Positions 7,056 through 15,709 of a stretch of 58,200 nt of DNA are shown here, one piece after another. Numbering within the stretch: the first letter of the stretch is position 1; every line of letters starts with the position of its first letter. The translations under genes and the position numbers were made by a program. The notes below the pieces were generated by a model that was given only the letters and a program-made list of their open reading frames with translations, searched no databases and was not told the origin of the DNA. The stretch comes from an uncultured Chryseobacterium sp. (GTDB lineage: Bacteria; Bacteroidota; Bacteroidia; Flavobacteriales; Weeksellaceae): the NCBI GenBank assembly GCA_913778085.1, contig CAJYXJ010000005.1:1-58200 (forward strand), read 5' to 3'.

Positions 7056-9197
7056 ATGGAAAAAAAAGATTTTTCTGACGAAAAATTAGATCAGCTTCAG
7101 GATCATACCACCGATAATTCCGGAGCGACGCTGACCACCAATCAGGGTTTGAAAATTAGCAACAATCAGGATTCCCTGAAAGCGGGCGAAAGAGGGCCCA
7201 GTTTGCTGGAGGATTTTATTTTAAGAGAAAAAATTACCCATTTCGATCATGAAAGAATTCCGGAAAGAATTGTTCACGCACGCGGATCGGGTGCACATGG
7301 AACTTTTAAGCTCAATAAAAGCTTAGCCAAATATACAAAAGCTAAATTTCTTTCGGAAGAAGGCAAGGAAACCCCTGTTTTTGTACGCTTTTCTACAGTG
7401 GCAGGAAGTGCGGGCAGTACGGATCTCGCCAGGGACGTAAGAGGTTTTGCCGTTAAATTTTACACCGAAGAAGGCAACTACGATCTGGTAGGAAATAATA
7501 TTCCGGTATTTTTTATCCAGGATGCGATGAAGTTCCCGGATCTGGTTCATGCCGTAAAGCCGGAGCCGGACAACCAGATTCCGCAGGCGGCCTCTGCCCA
7601 TGATACGTTTTGGGATTTTATCTCCCTGATGCCGGAAAGCATGCATATGATTATGTGGGCGATGAGCGACCGGGCGATCCCGCGAAGCTTGAGAATGATG
7701 GAAGGCTTTGGGGTTCATACTTTTAAATTCATTAACGAAGAAGGGAAAATGCACTTCGTGAAGTTCCATTTCAAGCCGAAATTGGGAGTCCATTCGGTGG
7801 CTTGGGATGAGGCTACTAAGATCTCGGGTAAAGATCCGGATTTCCACAGGAGGGATCTATGGGAAGCCATTGAAAACGGAGCGTTCCCCGAATGGGATTT
7901 CGGTGTGCAGATCGTGGCAGAAGAAGATGAGCATAAATTTGATTTTGATCTGTTGGATCCTACCAAGCTGATTCCCGAAGAAGAAGTTCCGGTAGAATTG
8001 GTCGGAACACTGACGCTTAACAGAAACCCGGATAATTTCTTTGCGGAAACCGAACAGATTGCTTTCCATCCGGGACATTTGGTGCCGGGAATCGATTTCA
8101 CGAATGATCCTTTATTGCAGGGAAGACTATTTTCTTATACCGATACGCAGTTATCGAGATTAGGTTCACCCAATTTCCACGAGATTCCGATTAACCGTTC
8201 CATCAATACCGTTCATAATAATCAGCGGGATGGCCATATGCGCCAGCAGATCGTAAAAGGAAAAGTGAGTTACGAACCGAATTCCATGGGCGGTGGATGT
8301 CCTTTCCAGGCGATGATGAAAGAAGGCGGTTTCGCAACACAGGAGGAAAGAATCGACGGGAAAAAGATCCGGGCAAGAAGCAAAAGCTTCGTCGACCATT
8401 ATTCCCAGGCTAAGTTATTCTACAACAGCCAGTCTGCTCCGGAAAAGAAGCACCTTCAGAATGCATTGATCTTCGAATTGTCGAAAGTAACGATTCCTGC
8501 CATTCGGGAAAGGGTAGTAGGGCAGCTTGCATTTATCGATAAAGACCTGGCCGGTAAGGTTGCAAAAAAAGTCGGGGTCCAGGTAACCAAACTGGATCAG
8601 CCTAACGGAAGCATCCCTGCAGATGCAGATCCCAAAACGCTTCAAAGCGAAGAAAGGGAACCTTATACAAAAAGTTCGGAAGCTTTAAGCATGAAAAATA
8701 CCGTCAAAGATTCTATTGAAAGCCGGATCATTGGTTTCATTATGGAAGACGGTGTGGATGCGGCTGAAGTGAATGCGCTGAAATCAAAACTGGAAGGCAA
8801 AGGAGCAACCGTTCAGGTTATCGCCGGAAGCCTTTCACCGGTTACTGCAGATGACGGAACCAGCTTTACGCCGAAACATTCGCTAACCAGTACGGCCAGT
8901 GTGTGCTTTGATGCCTTGTATATTGCCGGCGGAAAAAAGTCTGCCGAGAATCTGTTGAATGAAGAAAACAGGCCGGGAACCCTTCTGTTTGTCAACGAGG
9001 CTTATAAACATTGCAAGACTATCTATTTCGGAAGTGAGACCGATGATATCCTGCAACAGAGTAATGTAGGCAGTAAGAAACATGAAGATCCTGCTGTCAT
9101 CAAGGCAGATCAGCAGAATGCCGACGATAATTTTATAAAAGCAGTTGCCAATCACAGAGTATGGGAACTGGAGGCTGAGAGAAATAATCCGGCCTAA
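7056..9197 (+). CDS. katE: Large-subunit monofunctional heme catalase (HPII/KatE type)
   Basis: Converts hydrogen peroxide to water and oxygen in the cytoplasm. The 713-residue length marks the large-subunit clade (E. coli HPII is 753). The active-site His is at residue 74 (ERIVHARGSGAHG) and the distal Asn near 147 (LVGNNIPVFFIQDA). The proximal heme Tyr lies in RLFSYTDTQLSRLG with the following PNFHEIPINR. The extra C-terminal domain (from about residue 560, SRIIGFIMEDGVD) is the glutaminase-like flavodoxin fold unique to this clade. There is no signal peptide. It is a single-gene transcript ending in the terminator at 9236-9260. Confidence 0.95.
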   Translation: MEKKDFSDEKLDQLQDHTTDNSGATLTTNQGLKISNNQDSLKAGERGPSLLEDFILREKITHFDHERIPERIVHARGSGAHGTFKLNKSLAKYTKAKFLSEEGKETPVFVRFSTVAGSAGSTDLARDVRGFAVKFYTEEGNYDLVGNNIPVFFIQDAMKFPDLVHAVKPEPDNQIPQAASAHDTFWDFISLMPESMHMIMWAMSDRAIPRSLRMMEGFGVHTFKFINEEGKMHFVKFHFKPKLGVHSVAWDEATKISGKDPDFHRRDLWEAIENGAFPEWDFGVQIVAEEDEHKFDFDLLDPTKLIPEEEVPVELVGTLTLNRNPDNFFAETEQIAFHPGHLVPGIDFTNDPLLQGRLFSYTDTQLSRLGSPNFHEIPINRSINTVHNNQRDGHMRQQIVKGKVSYEPNSMGGGCPFQAMMKEGGFATQEERIDGKKIRARSKSFVDHYSQAKLFYNSQSAPEKKHLQNALIFELSKVTIPAIRERVVGQLAFIDKDLAGKVAKKVGVQVTKLDQPNGSIPADADPKTLQSEEREPYTKSSEALSMKNTVKDSIESRIIGFIMEDGVDAAEVNALKSKLEGKGATVQVIAGSLSPVTADDGTSFTPKHSLTSTASVCFDALYIAGGKKSAENLLNEENRPGTLLFVNEAYKHCKTIYFGSETDDILQQSNVGSKKHEDPAVIKADQQNADDNFIKAVANHRVWELEAERNNPA

Positions 9198-9235
9198 GCA
9201 TATTGTAGGTAGTTTAATAACTTTAGATAACTAAG

Positions 9236-9260
9236 AAAAGACCGTATTTACGGTCTTTTT
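9236..9260 (+). terminator. Intrinsic terminator of katE
   Basis: Arms AAAAGACCGT and ACGGTCTTTT around a 4-nt loop ATTT, followed by T, 39 bp after the katE stop. Confidence 0.85.
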
Positions 9261-9776
9261 CTATGAATAATCATGATATAAATGGGCCGGTCTTTTCTTA
9301 TTTTCAAAAAATATTCTAAAACGATCGGCATTGTAAAAGCTAAAACTATTTCTTTTCGTGCCGGGAAATAAGTGGTTGTAAAGGATTGAATTTTGTAATC
9401 TTGAGAAAGTATTTCTCTAAAATGGATTTAATTGTTTTTATATTTTTCGTTGTGTTTTACCTTAATCCATAAAATGGAACAGGAGGAAAATTTGTATTCT
9501 GTAAATAGAGAAGAATGCTATTTTAGATCTGCTAAAATTGAGGAAACCAGCGATATTGTCAGCTTTGAATCTGATTATTCCTGATAACAGGTAATCCAAT
9601 CGGAGTGCGATATTCATATTTCTGATGCATCTTAAAACCATTTTTATAATAGAATAATAAGCCGAAAGTCTTGATCGGACTTCGATTTTACCTTATCTTT
9701 ACTGAGAAGGATGCATATATTGGTCATGCACATATATGTATAACCCGTATTTGAATTCGACTATATAAAATGCATT
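9261..9776. other. Gap between katE and the Crp/Fnr gene with two tiny adjacent ORFs
   Basis: The region is AT-rich with no repeats recognised. It holds a 16-codon hydrophobic ORF (9422-9472, MDLIVFIFFVVFYLNP) and, one base later, a 36-codon ORF (9474-9584). The remainder up to 9776 presumably contains the promoter of the Crp/Fnr gene. Confidence 0.4.
9474..9584 (+). CDS. Possible 36-aa acidic small protein
   Basis: ATG 9474 to TGA 9582-9584 encodes MEQEENLYSVNREECYF, continuing to a serine/glutamate-rich end. The composition is protein-like, and the ORF begins one base after the stop of a 16-codon hydrophobic ORF (9422-9472), which would suit translational coupling or a single frameshifted gene. 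There is no homology I can name. It may be spurious. Confidence 0.25.
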   Translation: MEQEENLYSVNREECYFRSAKIEETSDIVSFESDYS

Positions 9777-10355
9777 ATGTTCGGAATATTAGCCAAACAC
9801 ATCAGGCAGAAAGTGGATTTAAGCGAACAGGATATGGTTCTGCTGAAAACCTTTTTCGTACAGAAACGCCTCGGAAAGAAACAGTATTTGTTGCGGGAAG
9901 GAGAAATCTGCAATTACCTGACGTTCGTAAGCCGCGGAATTCTGAAGTCCTATGCAAGCGATGAAAAAGGGCAGGACCGCATCAGCCTTTTTGCTTTTGA
10001 AGGCTGGTGGATTTCGGATTTCAACAGTTTTATCAACCGGGAAAAAGCACGGTTAAGTATCGATGCCATTGAAGATTCTGAATTGCTTCTGATCAGTTTT
10101 GATGATTACGAACGGTTAATGCTTCAGATTCCGGTAATGGACCGTTACTTCAGGATTTTATACCAAAACAGCCTGGTGACCAAAGACCGCCGGCTGATGA
10201 TTTCCAATAAATCGACCGCTGAAGAAAAATATGTATCGCTGGTAGAGACCAATCCCGAAATCGCAAAGAGAATCCCGCATACCCTGATTGCTTCCTATTT
10301 GGGCCTGAGTCCGGAGACAGTAAGCAGGATCAGAAAAAAACTCCTGTTTCAATAA
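9777..10355 (+). CDS. Crp/Fnr family transcriptional regulator
   Basis: A 192-residue protein with an N-terminal cyclic-nucleotide-binding-like barrel (LGKKQYLLREGEICNYLTFVSRGILKSY at about residues 33-60) and a C-terminal winged helix (IPHTLIASYLGLSPETVSRIRKKL). Cysteine clusters of FNR are absent. In Bacteroidota such proteins usually lack a known ligand and often control a neighbouring gene. The PRISE-type reductase starts 103 bp downstream on the same strand, a plausible target. Confidence 0.85.
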   Translation: MFGILAKHIRQKVDLSEQDMVLLKTFFVQKRLGKKQYLLREGEICNYLTFVSRGILKSYASDEKGQDRISLFAFEGWWISDFNSFINREKARLSIDAIEDSELLLISFDDYERLMLQIPVMDRYFRILYQNSLVTKDRRLMISNKSTAEEKYVSLVETNPEIAKRIPHTLIASYLGLSPETVSRIRKKLLFQ

Positions 10356-10458
10356 TTTTAGTTTTTTCTTTTTTAAACGCTTGATCTCTGTCAAGTTTTT
10401 TAAGGCCGGTCCGTGCTTATTTTTGTTAGGCTTAAACAAGTTAAACAAAAATATTCTT

Positions 10459-11526
10459 ATGAAAAATATAGCCTTGGTTGTTGGCGCAACCGGAATTACA
10501 GGAAGCAATCTTGCTGAAGAACTAATCTCGCAGAACTGGATCACTTATGGTCTCGCACGAAATCACCGGTCGGCTGTAGCCGGTTTAAAGCCGGTTAAAG
10601 CAGATCTGCTGGATGAAGAAAGCTTATCGGAAGCCCTTAAAGATGTTGTTCCTACTCATGTTTTCTTTACCACATGGATGCGAAAGGAGAATGAACAGGA
10701 AAACATCACCGTCAACAGGGCGATGGTTCAAAATCTGCTCAATGTTTTATCGTCGAAAAAATCGGTCCGGCATGTAGCGTTGGTTACAGGATTGAAACAT
10801 TATCTGGGACCATTTGAAGCCTACGTCAATGCAGGGATTTTACCTCAAACCCCGGTGCGGGAAGAGCATCCCAGGCTGGAATATCCCAATTTCTATTATG
10901 CCCAGGAAGATGCGGTATATGAAGCGGCGGAGAGGGATCACTTTTCATGGAGCATTCACAGGCCTCATACCGTGATAGGATATGCCATCGGCAACCTGAT
11001 GAATATGGGAATCACACTAGCCGTTTATGCAAGTATATGCAAAGAAACGGGGGCGAAATTTGTATGGCCTGGTTCTGAAGCGCAGTGGAACGGGTTATCA
11101 GACGTTACCGATGCAAAAATTCTGGCAAAACAGTTGATCTGGGCATCAACCACAGAGGAAGCAGGAAATCAGGCTTTCAATGTTACCAATGGGGATGTTT
11201 TCCGATGGAAATGGTTATGGAACAGAATAGCAGACTATTTCGGAATCGAGGCAGACGGTTACAACGGTACCATCAGACCTCTCGAAAAAGAAATGGAAAC
11301 CAGACAGGAAGCCTGGAGCAAAATTGCCGATAAATATGATCTGAAAGAAAAAGACCTTAACCGGCTAAGTTCAGCCTGGCACACCGATCTGGACCTGGGG
11401 AGGCCGCTGGAAGTGATGACCGATATGTCTAAAAGCAGGAAACTGGGATTTACGGCTTTTGAAAGTACGGAAGATTCTTTTATCCGTCTGTTTGAAAAAC
11501 TGAAAACGGAAAAAATAATCCCTTAA
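10459..11526 (+). CDS. PRISE-type (SDR75) NAD(P)-dependent enone reductase/epimerase
   Basis: About 355 residues. The nucleotide-binding motif GATGITGSNL is at the start and the PRISE signatures follow: VTGLKHYLGPF with its catalytic lysine region, EEHPRLEYPNFYYAQED with the active-site tyrosine, and HRPHTVIGYAIGNLMN followed by LAVYASICKETG. The plant family reduces conjugated enones (progesterone 5-beta-reductase, iridoid synthase); the bacterial substrate is unknown. The start at 10459 is chosen because GATGITG then sits at the usual position; the earlier in-frame ATG at 10381 overlaps the promoter region. Two hairpins follow the stop. Confidence 0.85.
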   Translation: MKNIALVVGATGITGSNLAEELISQNWITYGLARNHRSAVAGLKPVKADLLDEESLSEALKDVVPTHVFFTTWMRKENEQENITVNRAMVQNLLNVLSSKKSVRHVALVTGLKHYLGPFEAYVNAGILPQTPVREEHPRLEYPNFYYAQEDAVYEAAERDHFSWSIHRPHTVIGYAIGNLMNMGITLAVYASICKETGAKFVWPGSEAQWNGLSDVTDAKILAKQLIWASTTEEAGNQAFNVTNGDVFRWKWLWNRIADYFGIEADGYNGTIRPLEKEMETRQEAWSKIADKYDLKEKDLNRLSSAWHTDLDLGRPLEVMTDMSKSRKLGFTAFESTEDSFIRLFEKLKTEKIIP

Positions 11527-11532
11527 CCAATC

Positions 11533-11606
11533 CAGGCAATGCCTGCTTGTTTTTACATTTTTTTTTGAATGAAGAATGCAGGACTTCTATCCTGCATCTT
11601 TTATTT
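11533..11606 (+). terminator. Two consecutive hairpin terminators after the PRISE-type gene
   Basis: CAGGCA-A-TGCCTG (about 11533-11545) is followed by a T-rich run. Then ATGCAGGA (11576-11583) and TCCTGCAT (11590-11597) form a second hairpin followed by CTTTTATTTT. Confidence 0.7.
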
Positions 11607-11625
11607 TCTGCTAAATGATTTACAA

Positions 11626-11832
11626 TCACAGGGTAATCTTGAAAACAGGTTTCAGATTGACTTTCAATTCATCCGGATTAAATTTTACGCCTTTTACTTC
11701 TAAAATCAATGAATTCTGTTTGGATTTGAAATACTCGATGAGTTCTGCATCAATCCAAAGTAGCTGTGCCACTGAACAAAACGGTAAAGTTGTGTTCAGG
11801 TTTTTTCTTTCTTGAAAAGAGTTGCCCGGCCT
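11626..11832 (-). pseudogene. Possible C-terminal remnant of an unidentified gene
   Basis: On the minus strand a frame without ATG runs 68 codons to TGA (11626-11628). It includes CSVAQLLWIDAELIEYFKSK and EVKGVKFNPDELKVNLKP, which look like real protein with flavobacterial codon use. It is cut off upstream by TAA at 11833-11835. I cannot name the family. It might instead be a chance frame. The surrounding gap 11607-11966 otherwise holds only AT-rich DNA and the promoter of the next gene. Confidence 0.3.
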
Positions 11833-11966
11833 TTAGATAATCGGTACACCTTTTGGTTATACTTAAAATATAAAGCAGTTACATCCTTTATTTCAATCAT
11901 TTAGTACTACAATGAATAAAAGAGAGGAAAATAATTCGTACAAACCAAACTTCACAAAAAAATAAA

Positions 11967-12383
11967 ATGAAAAAAGCATCCTTAGAAACCATTGCGGAAC
12001 AGATGAAAGACCTCGACTTCTGCATGATGATTACACAAGATGAAAACCAGGTACCTCATTCCAGACCGATGAGCAATAACGGTAAAGTAGAATATGACGG
12101 AGACTCCTGGTTCTTTACCTACGACGACAGCAATAAAGTGAGGCAGATTGAGAGTAACAATAAGGTAAGTCTGATCTATCAGACTGACGATATGTTATTC
12201 ATCGATTGCTATGGCAAAGCAACAGTCGTGAAGGACAAAGAAACCTTAGAAGAAAAATGGGTGGAAGGCCTTGAGCAGTGGTTTCCCGAAGGGACCGACA
12301 CACCGGGAATCTGTTTGCTGAAAGTAAGTGCGGAACGGGTTACTTTCTGGCATAAGGAAGAAGAAGGAGAGTACACCGCTTAA
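11967..12383 (+). CDS. Pyridoxamine 5'-phosphate oxidase-like general stress protein
   Basis: A 138-residue split-barrel protein similar to the general-stress-protein-26 branch. The core pattern is DLDFCMMITQDENQVPHSRPMSN near residues 15-37, then DSWFFTYDDSNKVRQIESNNKVSL and a late WHKEEEGEY. Family members bind FMN or related flavins; no substrate can be assigned. It stands alone and is followed by a terminator at 12424-12453. Confidence 0.85.
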   Translation: MKKASLETIAEQMKDLDFCMMITQDENQVPHSRPMSNNGKVEYDGDSWFFTYDDSNKVRQIESNNKVSLIYQTDDMLFIDCYGKATVVKDKETLEEKWVEGLEQWFPEGTDTPGICLLKVSAERVTFWHKEEEGEYTA

Positions 12384-12423
12384 AAGACAGATCTTATTCT
12401 TAATAACTGATCATTATAACAGG

Positions 12424-12453
12424 ACACCGGAACAATATTTCGGTGTTTTTTTA
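12424..12453 (+). terminator. Intrinsic terminator after the stress-protein gene
   Basis: ACACCG (12424-12429) pairs with CGGTGT (12441-12446), followed by eight Ts. It lies between convergent genes and may serve both. Confidence 0.8.
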
Positions 12454-12498
12454 TGTGTTTGAAATCCTGCGCTATTCAGGATGGTTCCTTCGCTGTCT

Positions 12499-14505
12499 TT
12501 AACGATAGGCAGCCGGTTCACCGAGCGGTAAAACGAATGAGAAAACGGAACCTTCATCCTGTGAGCTTTGAACATCAATATGGCCCTGATGAAGCTCAAT
12601 GATCTCCTTGCAGAGATAAAGTCCTATGCCAAAGCCTGCAATAGAGGAACTCTGAGCATCATTTACCCGGTAATACCGCTCAAAAATCCGTTGCTGATCC
12701 TCTTCTGAAATTCCTATGCCCTGATCCTGAACTTTAATTATCAGGCTGTTGTTTTCTGTGATTAAATATTCAACCGTTACCGAAGCTCCCATCGGAGAAT
12801 ATTTTACCGCATTGCCAATTAGGTTATGGATCACCTGTGATATCTTATCGCGGTCCGCGGATACATATACGGAACCGGAGGTCCTGAAATCGAACGAATG
12901 GCTATGAATTACCGAAAGCACCTCATCCTCGATTTCCGAAAATAACACCTGAACATCAAAAGATGTTTTTTCAATATGCATCTGTCCCGAATCGAGACGG
13001 GATACATTAAGGAAACTGTTGATCATCGTAGCCATATGATCGATCTGCTTCAGCGATTTTTCCAGGGTATTCTGCTGTAAGACCTGTCCCGTCTTCATTG
13101 CCATGCGCTGCAAAACCTGGAGATAAGCTTTCAGGGAAGTGATCGGGGTTTTAAGCTCGTGGCTTACCATCCCCATAAAATCATCCTTACGTTCTTCCTC
13201 TTTTTTCTGTTCCGTAATGTCCCTTAGGGTCCCGTTAAGGCTTAAGGGCAGGCCCTTCGTATCATAGAAAACCCTTCCGCGGGCCTGGAGTAACCTTACC
13301 TTATGATCCGTTTTATTTCTGATCTTATATTCGATGAAGTAATGGCCGTTGGAACTTTCACTTAATGTTTGGGCAATCGTATAAGCCACGCGTTCACGGT
13401 CTTCCGGAACGATTACTTCCAGGGCAATCGACAGGTCTAAATTTTCAGTGGATGACAGGCCAAACCAGTTCTTGAGCAGCGTATTGCCGGAAAACAGGTT
13501 GGTGGCGGGCTGATAATAGAAGGTTGCGAGGTCTCCCGCATCAATCGCCAGGGCCAGCATCTGCTGGTCGTTTTCATTTTTCCGCCGCTCCAGTACCTGT
13601 TGGGTAATTTCTTCAAGGATGATCAGCACTCCGGAAATTTCCCCGTTCCCTGAAAATATGGGCTGATAGATGGAGTTGACAATGGCTTCCCGAAGGCCGT
13701 CTTTGTGGTGTAATCTCACCACAAATTCATTATTGATTTTCGGGATTCCGCTTTCGTAAACTTCCCGGAGCCAGCCGTTTACCGGCTGACCGCGCAGCTC
13801 AGGACGTACCTCTTCGTGTGGCTGACCGATAACTTCCGCTTCCGTGCGTCCCCAGATTTCCAGAATCGCCGGATTGGCAATTTCGATGATATGATCGGGA
13901 CCTTTCAGCATGGCGATTCCCACGGGAGCCTGTTCTATAATCGCGCGGACGTATTCCCTGCTCTGGGCAAGCTGCTGAATAGAATGGCCCAGTTCTTCAT
14001 TGGTGAAAGTAAGCTCTTCTAAGGTGGCGGCCATTTCTTCGTTCAGGGCCTGCTCCCGTTCTTCCTTCACACTGATCTGTTTCAGGAATTCACGGCGCGA
14101 GGTAACGTTCAGGGCCGTGTTCAGGATGCACCAGGTTTTCTGGCTATCATCCAGAAGGGCGCGGTATTCGTAATCGAAATAATCCAATGTTTCCTTACCG
14201 TTCTTCATGAGCTTTGCCGGAGCCTCCGTTACGGAATACGTTTCCCCGGAACGCCAGACCTGCTGCAGCAAACCCAGGAAAGGCTGTCCTTCCAGTTCCG
14301 GAAGGGCCTCCATCAGTGGTTTCCCGATCACAGAAGCATCTTTGCCCCAGAGTTCCAGCATTCCTTTGTTGGCAAAACGGATAACAATATTTTCGCCGGA
14401 GTAAAGGGCGGTGGGTGCGGGAGAGCAGGCGAGGGCCTGAATCAGTAAGTCAGAAGTAAAATTGTTTTCGAATGAACGGTCTGCAGTTATCATAAAATTC
14501 AACAA
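12499..14505 (-). CDS. Soluble multi-PAS sensor histidine kinase
   Basis: A 668-residue hybrid-free histidine kinase without signal peptide or membrane segments. Three PAS domains lie roughly at residues 25-135, 185-300 and 315-435, with a coiled coil (KEEREQALNEEMAATLEELT) between the first two. The H-box is GMVSHELKTPITSLKAYL. The ATPase domain follows, with N-box HNLIGNAVKYSP, G1 DQGIGISEEDQQRIFERYYR and G2 GFGIGLYLCKEI. It presumably senses an internal signal and phosphorylates a response regulator encoded elsewhere, since none is adjacent. Confidence 0.9.
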   Translation of the reverse strand: MLNFMITADRSFENNFTSDLLIQALACSPAPTALYSGENIVIRFANKGMLELWGKDASVIGKPLMEALPELEGQPFLGLLQQVWRSGETYSVTEAPAKLMKNGKETLDYFDYEYRALLDDSQKTWCILNTALNVTSRREFLKQISVKEEREQALNEEMAATLEELTFTNEELGHSIQQLAQSREYVRAIIEQAPVGIAMLKGPDHIIEIANPAILEIWGRTEAEVIGQPHEEVRPELRGQPVNGWLREVYESGIPKINNEFVVRLHHKDGLREAIVNSIYQPIFSGNGEISGVLIILEEITQQVLERRKNENDQQMLALAIDAGDLATFYYQPATNLFSGNTLLKNWFGLSSTENLDLSIALEVIVPEDRERVAYTIAQTLSESSNGHYFIEYKIRNKTDHKVRLLQARGRVFYDTKGLPLSLNGTLRDITEQKKEEERKDDFMGMVSHELKTPITSLKAYLQVLQRMAMKTGQVLQQNTLEKSLKQIDHMATMINSFLNVSRLDSGQMHIEKTSFDVQVLFSEIEDEVLSVIHSHSFDFRTSGSVYVSADRDKISQVIHNLIGNAVKYSPMGASVTVEYLITENNSLIIKVQDQGIGISEEDQQRIFERYYRVNDAQSSSIAGFGIGLYLCKEIIELHQGHIDVQSSQDEGSVFSFVLPLGEPAAYR

Positions 14506-14632
14506 TACTAGGCAGAAGCAATTTTGTTGCCATTGGGGTGGAGTTGATGAAATTTATGGAAGGTTGCAGTAGAAAGGTTACCGGAACTTATAATATTTTC
14601 AGTAGACCTATTTAGACTTTCACACATCAAAA

Positions 14633-14680
14633 TTCGACGGAGTCAAAAGTCACAAAAAATATTAACTGCACACATTAAGT
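14633..14680. repeat. Half copy of the MITE-like element
   Basis: TTCGACGGAGTCAAAAGTCA followed by CAAAAAATATTAACTGC matches 49653-49700 (TTCGACGAAGTCAAAAGTCA, then CAAAAGATATTGATACTGC). Only one end is present here. Confidence 0.7.
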
Positions 14681-15030
14681 TATATATGCCAAATCAAATA
14701 AGTACGCGAAAGTTTGAAAATATGGGATTATTAATCTGATGGATTGGGATTGTTAATTTACAATTAGTTTAATTAGATTCCTGTAATTATTGAGAATATT
14801 CAGCACTATTAGAATTCCCTTCCTCTGGAGGGGTGTCGAAAATTCAAAGAATTTTTGACGGGGTGGTTATCAAGAATAATCTGTTTAAAAACTTTGCAGG
14901 AAAATTTTGCGCTGTCCATAAAAATTGGTTTTTAAATTTAATCTCTTTCAATTGATTTGAAATATAAACTACTGCAAAATTATCTGTCAGTATTTTCACG
15001 GAATTTTTTGATTATTTAAAATTTGTACAT
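14681..15030. other. AT-rich gap with one copy of the CCCCTCC...GACGGGGTGG element
   Basis: At 14816-14868 the gap carries TTCCCTTCCTCTGGAGGGG, then TGTCGAAAATTCAAAG, AATTTTTGACGGGGTGG. It is nearly identical to 49563-49618. AAAATTC/GAATTTT can pair, as can the GC-rich ends. The rest is AT-rich with no ORF. Confidence 0.75.
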
Positions 15031-15282
15031 TCAAAATCCCAACTCTCGTGAAGATTTTCCGTCAATTTTAAAATTAAATAATTCTTGAGGATGAACTTCC
15101 AAACCTTTGGACAGCTCATATATGGTTGAAATTCTTAAATCGACTTCGCCTTTTTCAATCTTGCTGATGTTGCTGTGATCCACGTCGCATTTTTGAGCCA
15201 ACTGCCGGTAACTCAGACCCAGGCTTTTTCTAAATTTTTCAACATTCTTTTCAAAAGCCAACCGGAATTCAATTTTATCCAT
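15031..15282 (-). CDS. XRE-family regulator, downstream member of the XRE cluster
   Basis: An 83-residue Cro/CI-type HTH protein (LSYRQLAQKCDVDHSNISKIEKGEVDL at about residues 24-50) with the paralog tail VHPQELFNFKID. It begins 21 bp after the next XRE gene (15304-15552) on the same strand and is probably co-transcribed with it. It has no divergent partner of its own, so it may be what remains of a further module. Confidence 0.85.
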   Translation of the reverse strand: MDKIEFRLAFEKNVEKFRKSLGLSYRQLAQKCDVDHSNISKIEKGEVDLRISTIYELSKGLEVHPQELFNFKIDGKSSRELGF

Positions 15283-15303
15283 TACACTTGATTTCGTCAG
15301 TGC

Positions 15304-15552
15304 TTATTTAAACAACGGATCATCAAAAAATTCCTGCAGGGTAATTTTTACGAGCATACAAAACTTTTGAATGGTGTAGATGGTAACGCCCCTTTCGCTT
15401 TCAAAGCTTTCCCAGCGGTTGACCTGTTGTCGGTCAATTTCATGAAGTTTAGCAAACTCACTCTGATTCAGCCCGGTAGATTTTCTCAGATTGATTAATC
15501 TCTGAGTAATCTTATTCCTCAATTCTATATCGTCTTTGCTAAGTTTGCTCAT
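15304..15552 (-). CDS. XRE-family regulator of the decayed module copy
   Basis: An 82-residue HTH protein (LNQSEFAKLHEIDRQQVNRWES) more diverged than the other three XRE proteins: recognition-helix residues and the tail (LQEFFDDPLFK) differ. Its upstream region carries a 22-bp near-palindrome and a rightward TAnnTTTG box leading into the start of a truncated ORF (15664), the same layout as the two intact modules. Confidence 0.8.
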   Translation of the reverse strand: MSKLSKDDIELRNKITQRLINLRKSTGLNQSEFAKLHEIDRQQVNRWESFESERGVTIYTIQKFCMLVKITLQEFFDDPLFK

Positions 15553-15583
15553 AAGACAATTTTAGAATATTTAATAAAATTTT

Positions 15584-15626
15584 TTGTAATCCATTTGGTT
15601 TACAATTGTCTTTTTGTATATATTTG
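15584..15626. promoter_or_regulatory. Operator palindrome and -7 box of the decayed module
   Basis: TTGTAATCCA-TT-TGGTTTACAA (15584-15605) has one mismatch between arms. The box TATATTTG lies at 15619-15626, 13 bp further. An outer pair AAGACAATT (15554-15562) and AATTGTCTT (15604-15612) flanks it. The spacing equals that at 1343-1387, while the sequence is unrelated. Confidence 0.55.
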
Positions 15627-15663
15627 ACAACGATAACTGAATAAGTTAAAACTCAAAAACCAA

Positions 15664-15709
15664 ATGATGAAAAAGAATACAAAAAAAACAGAATTTACGT
15701 CAGAACTGT
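15664..15709 (+). pseudogene. Truncated start of a third 178-aa-family gene
   Basis: ATGATGAAAAAGAA at 15664 is identical to the start of the gene at 16130. It is placed 38 bp after a -7 box, as expected for a real gene, but only about 15 codons remain before the sequence becomes the 3' end of the next XRE gene on the other strand. The frame closes at TAG 15790-15792. Homology rests on the start and context alone. Confidence 0.4.

Noticed and set aside
11615-11815. A 66-codon plus-strand open frame
   Set aside because: Composition is not protein-like, and the opposite strand of the same stretch gives a more plausible remnant.
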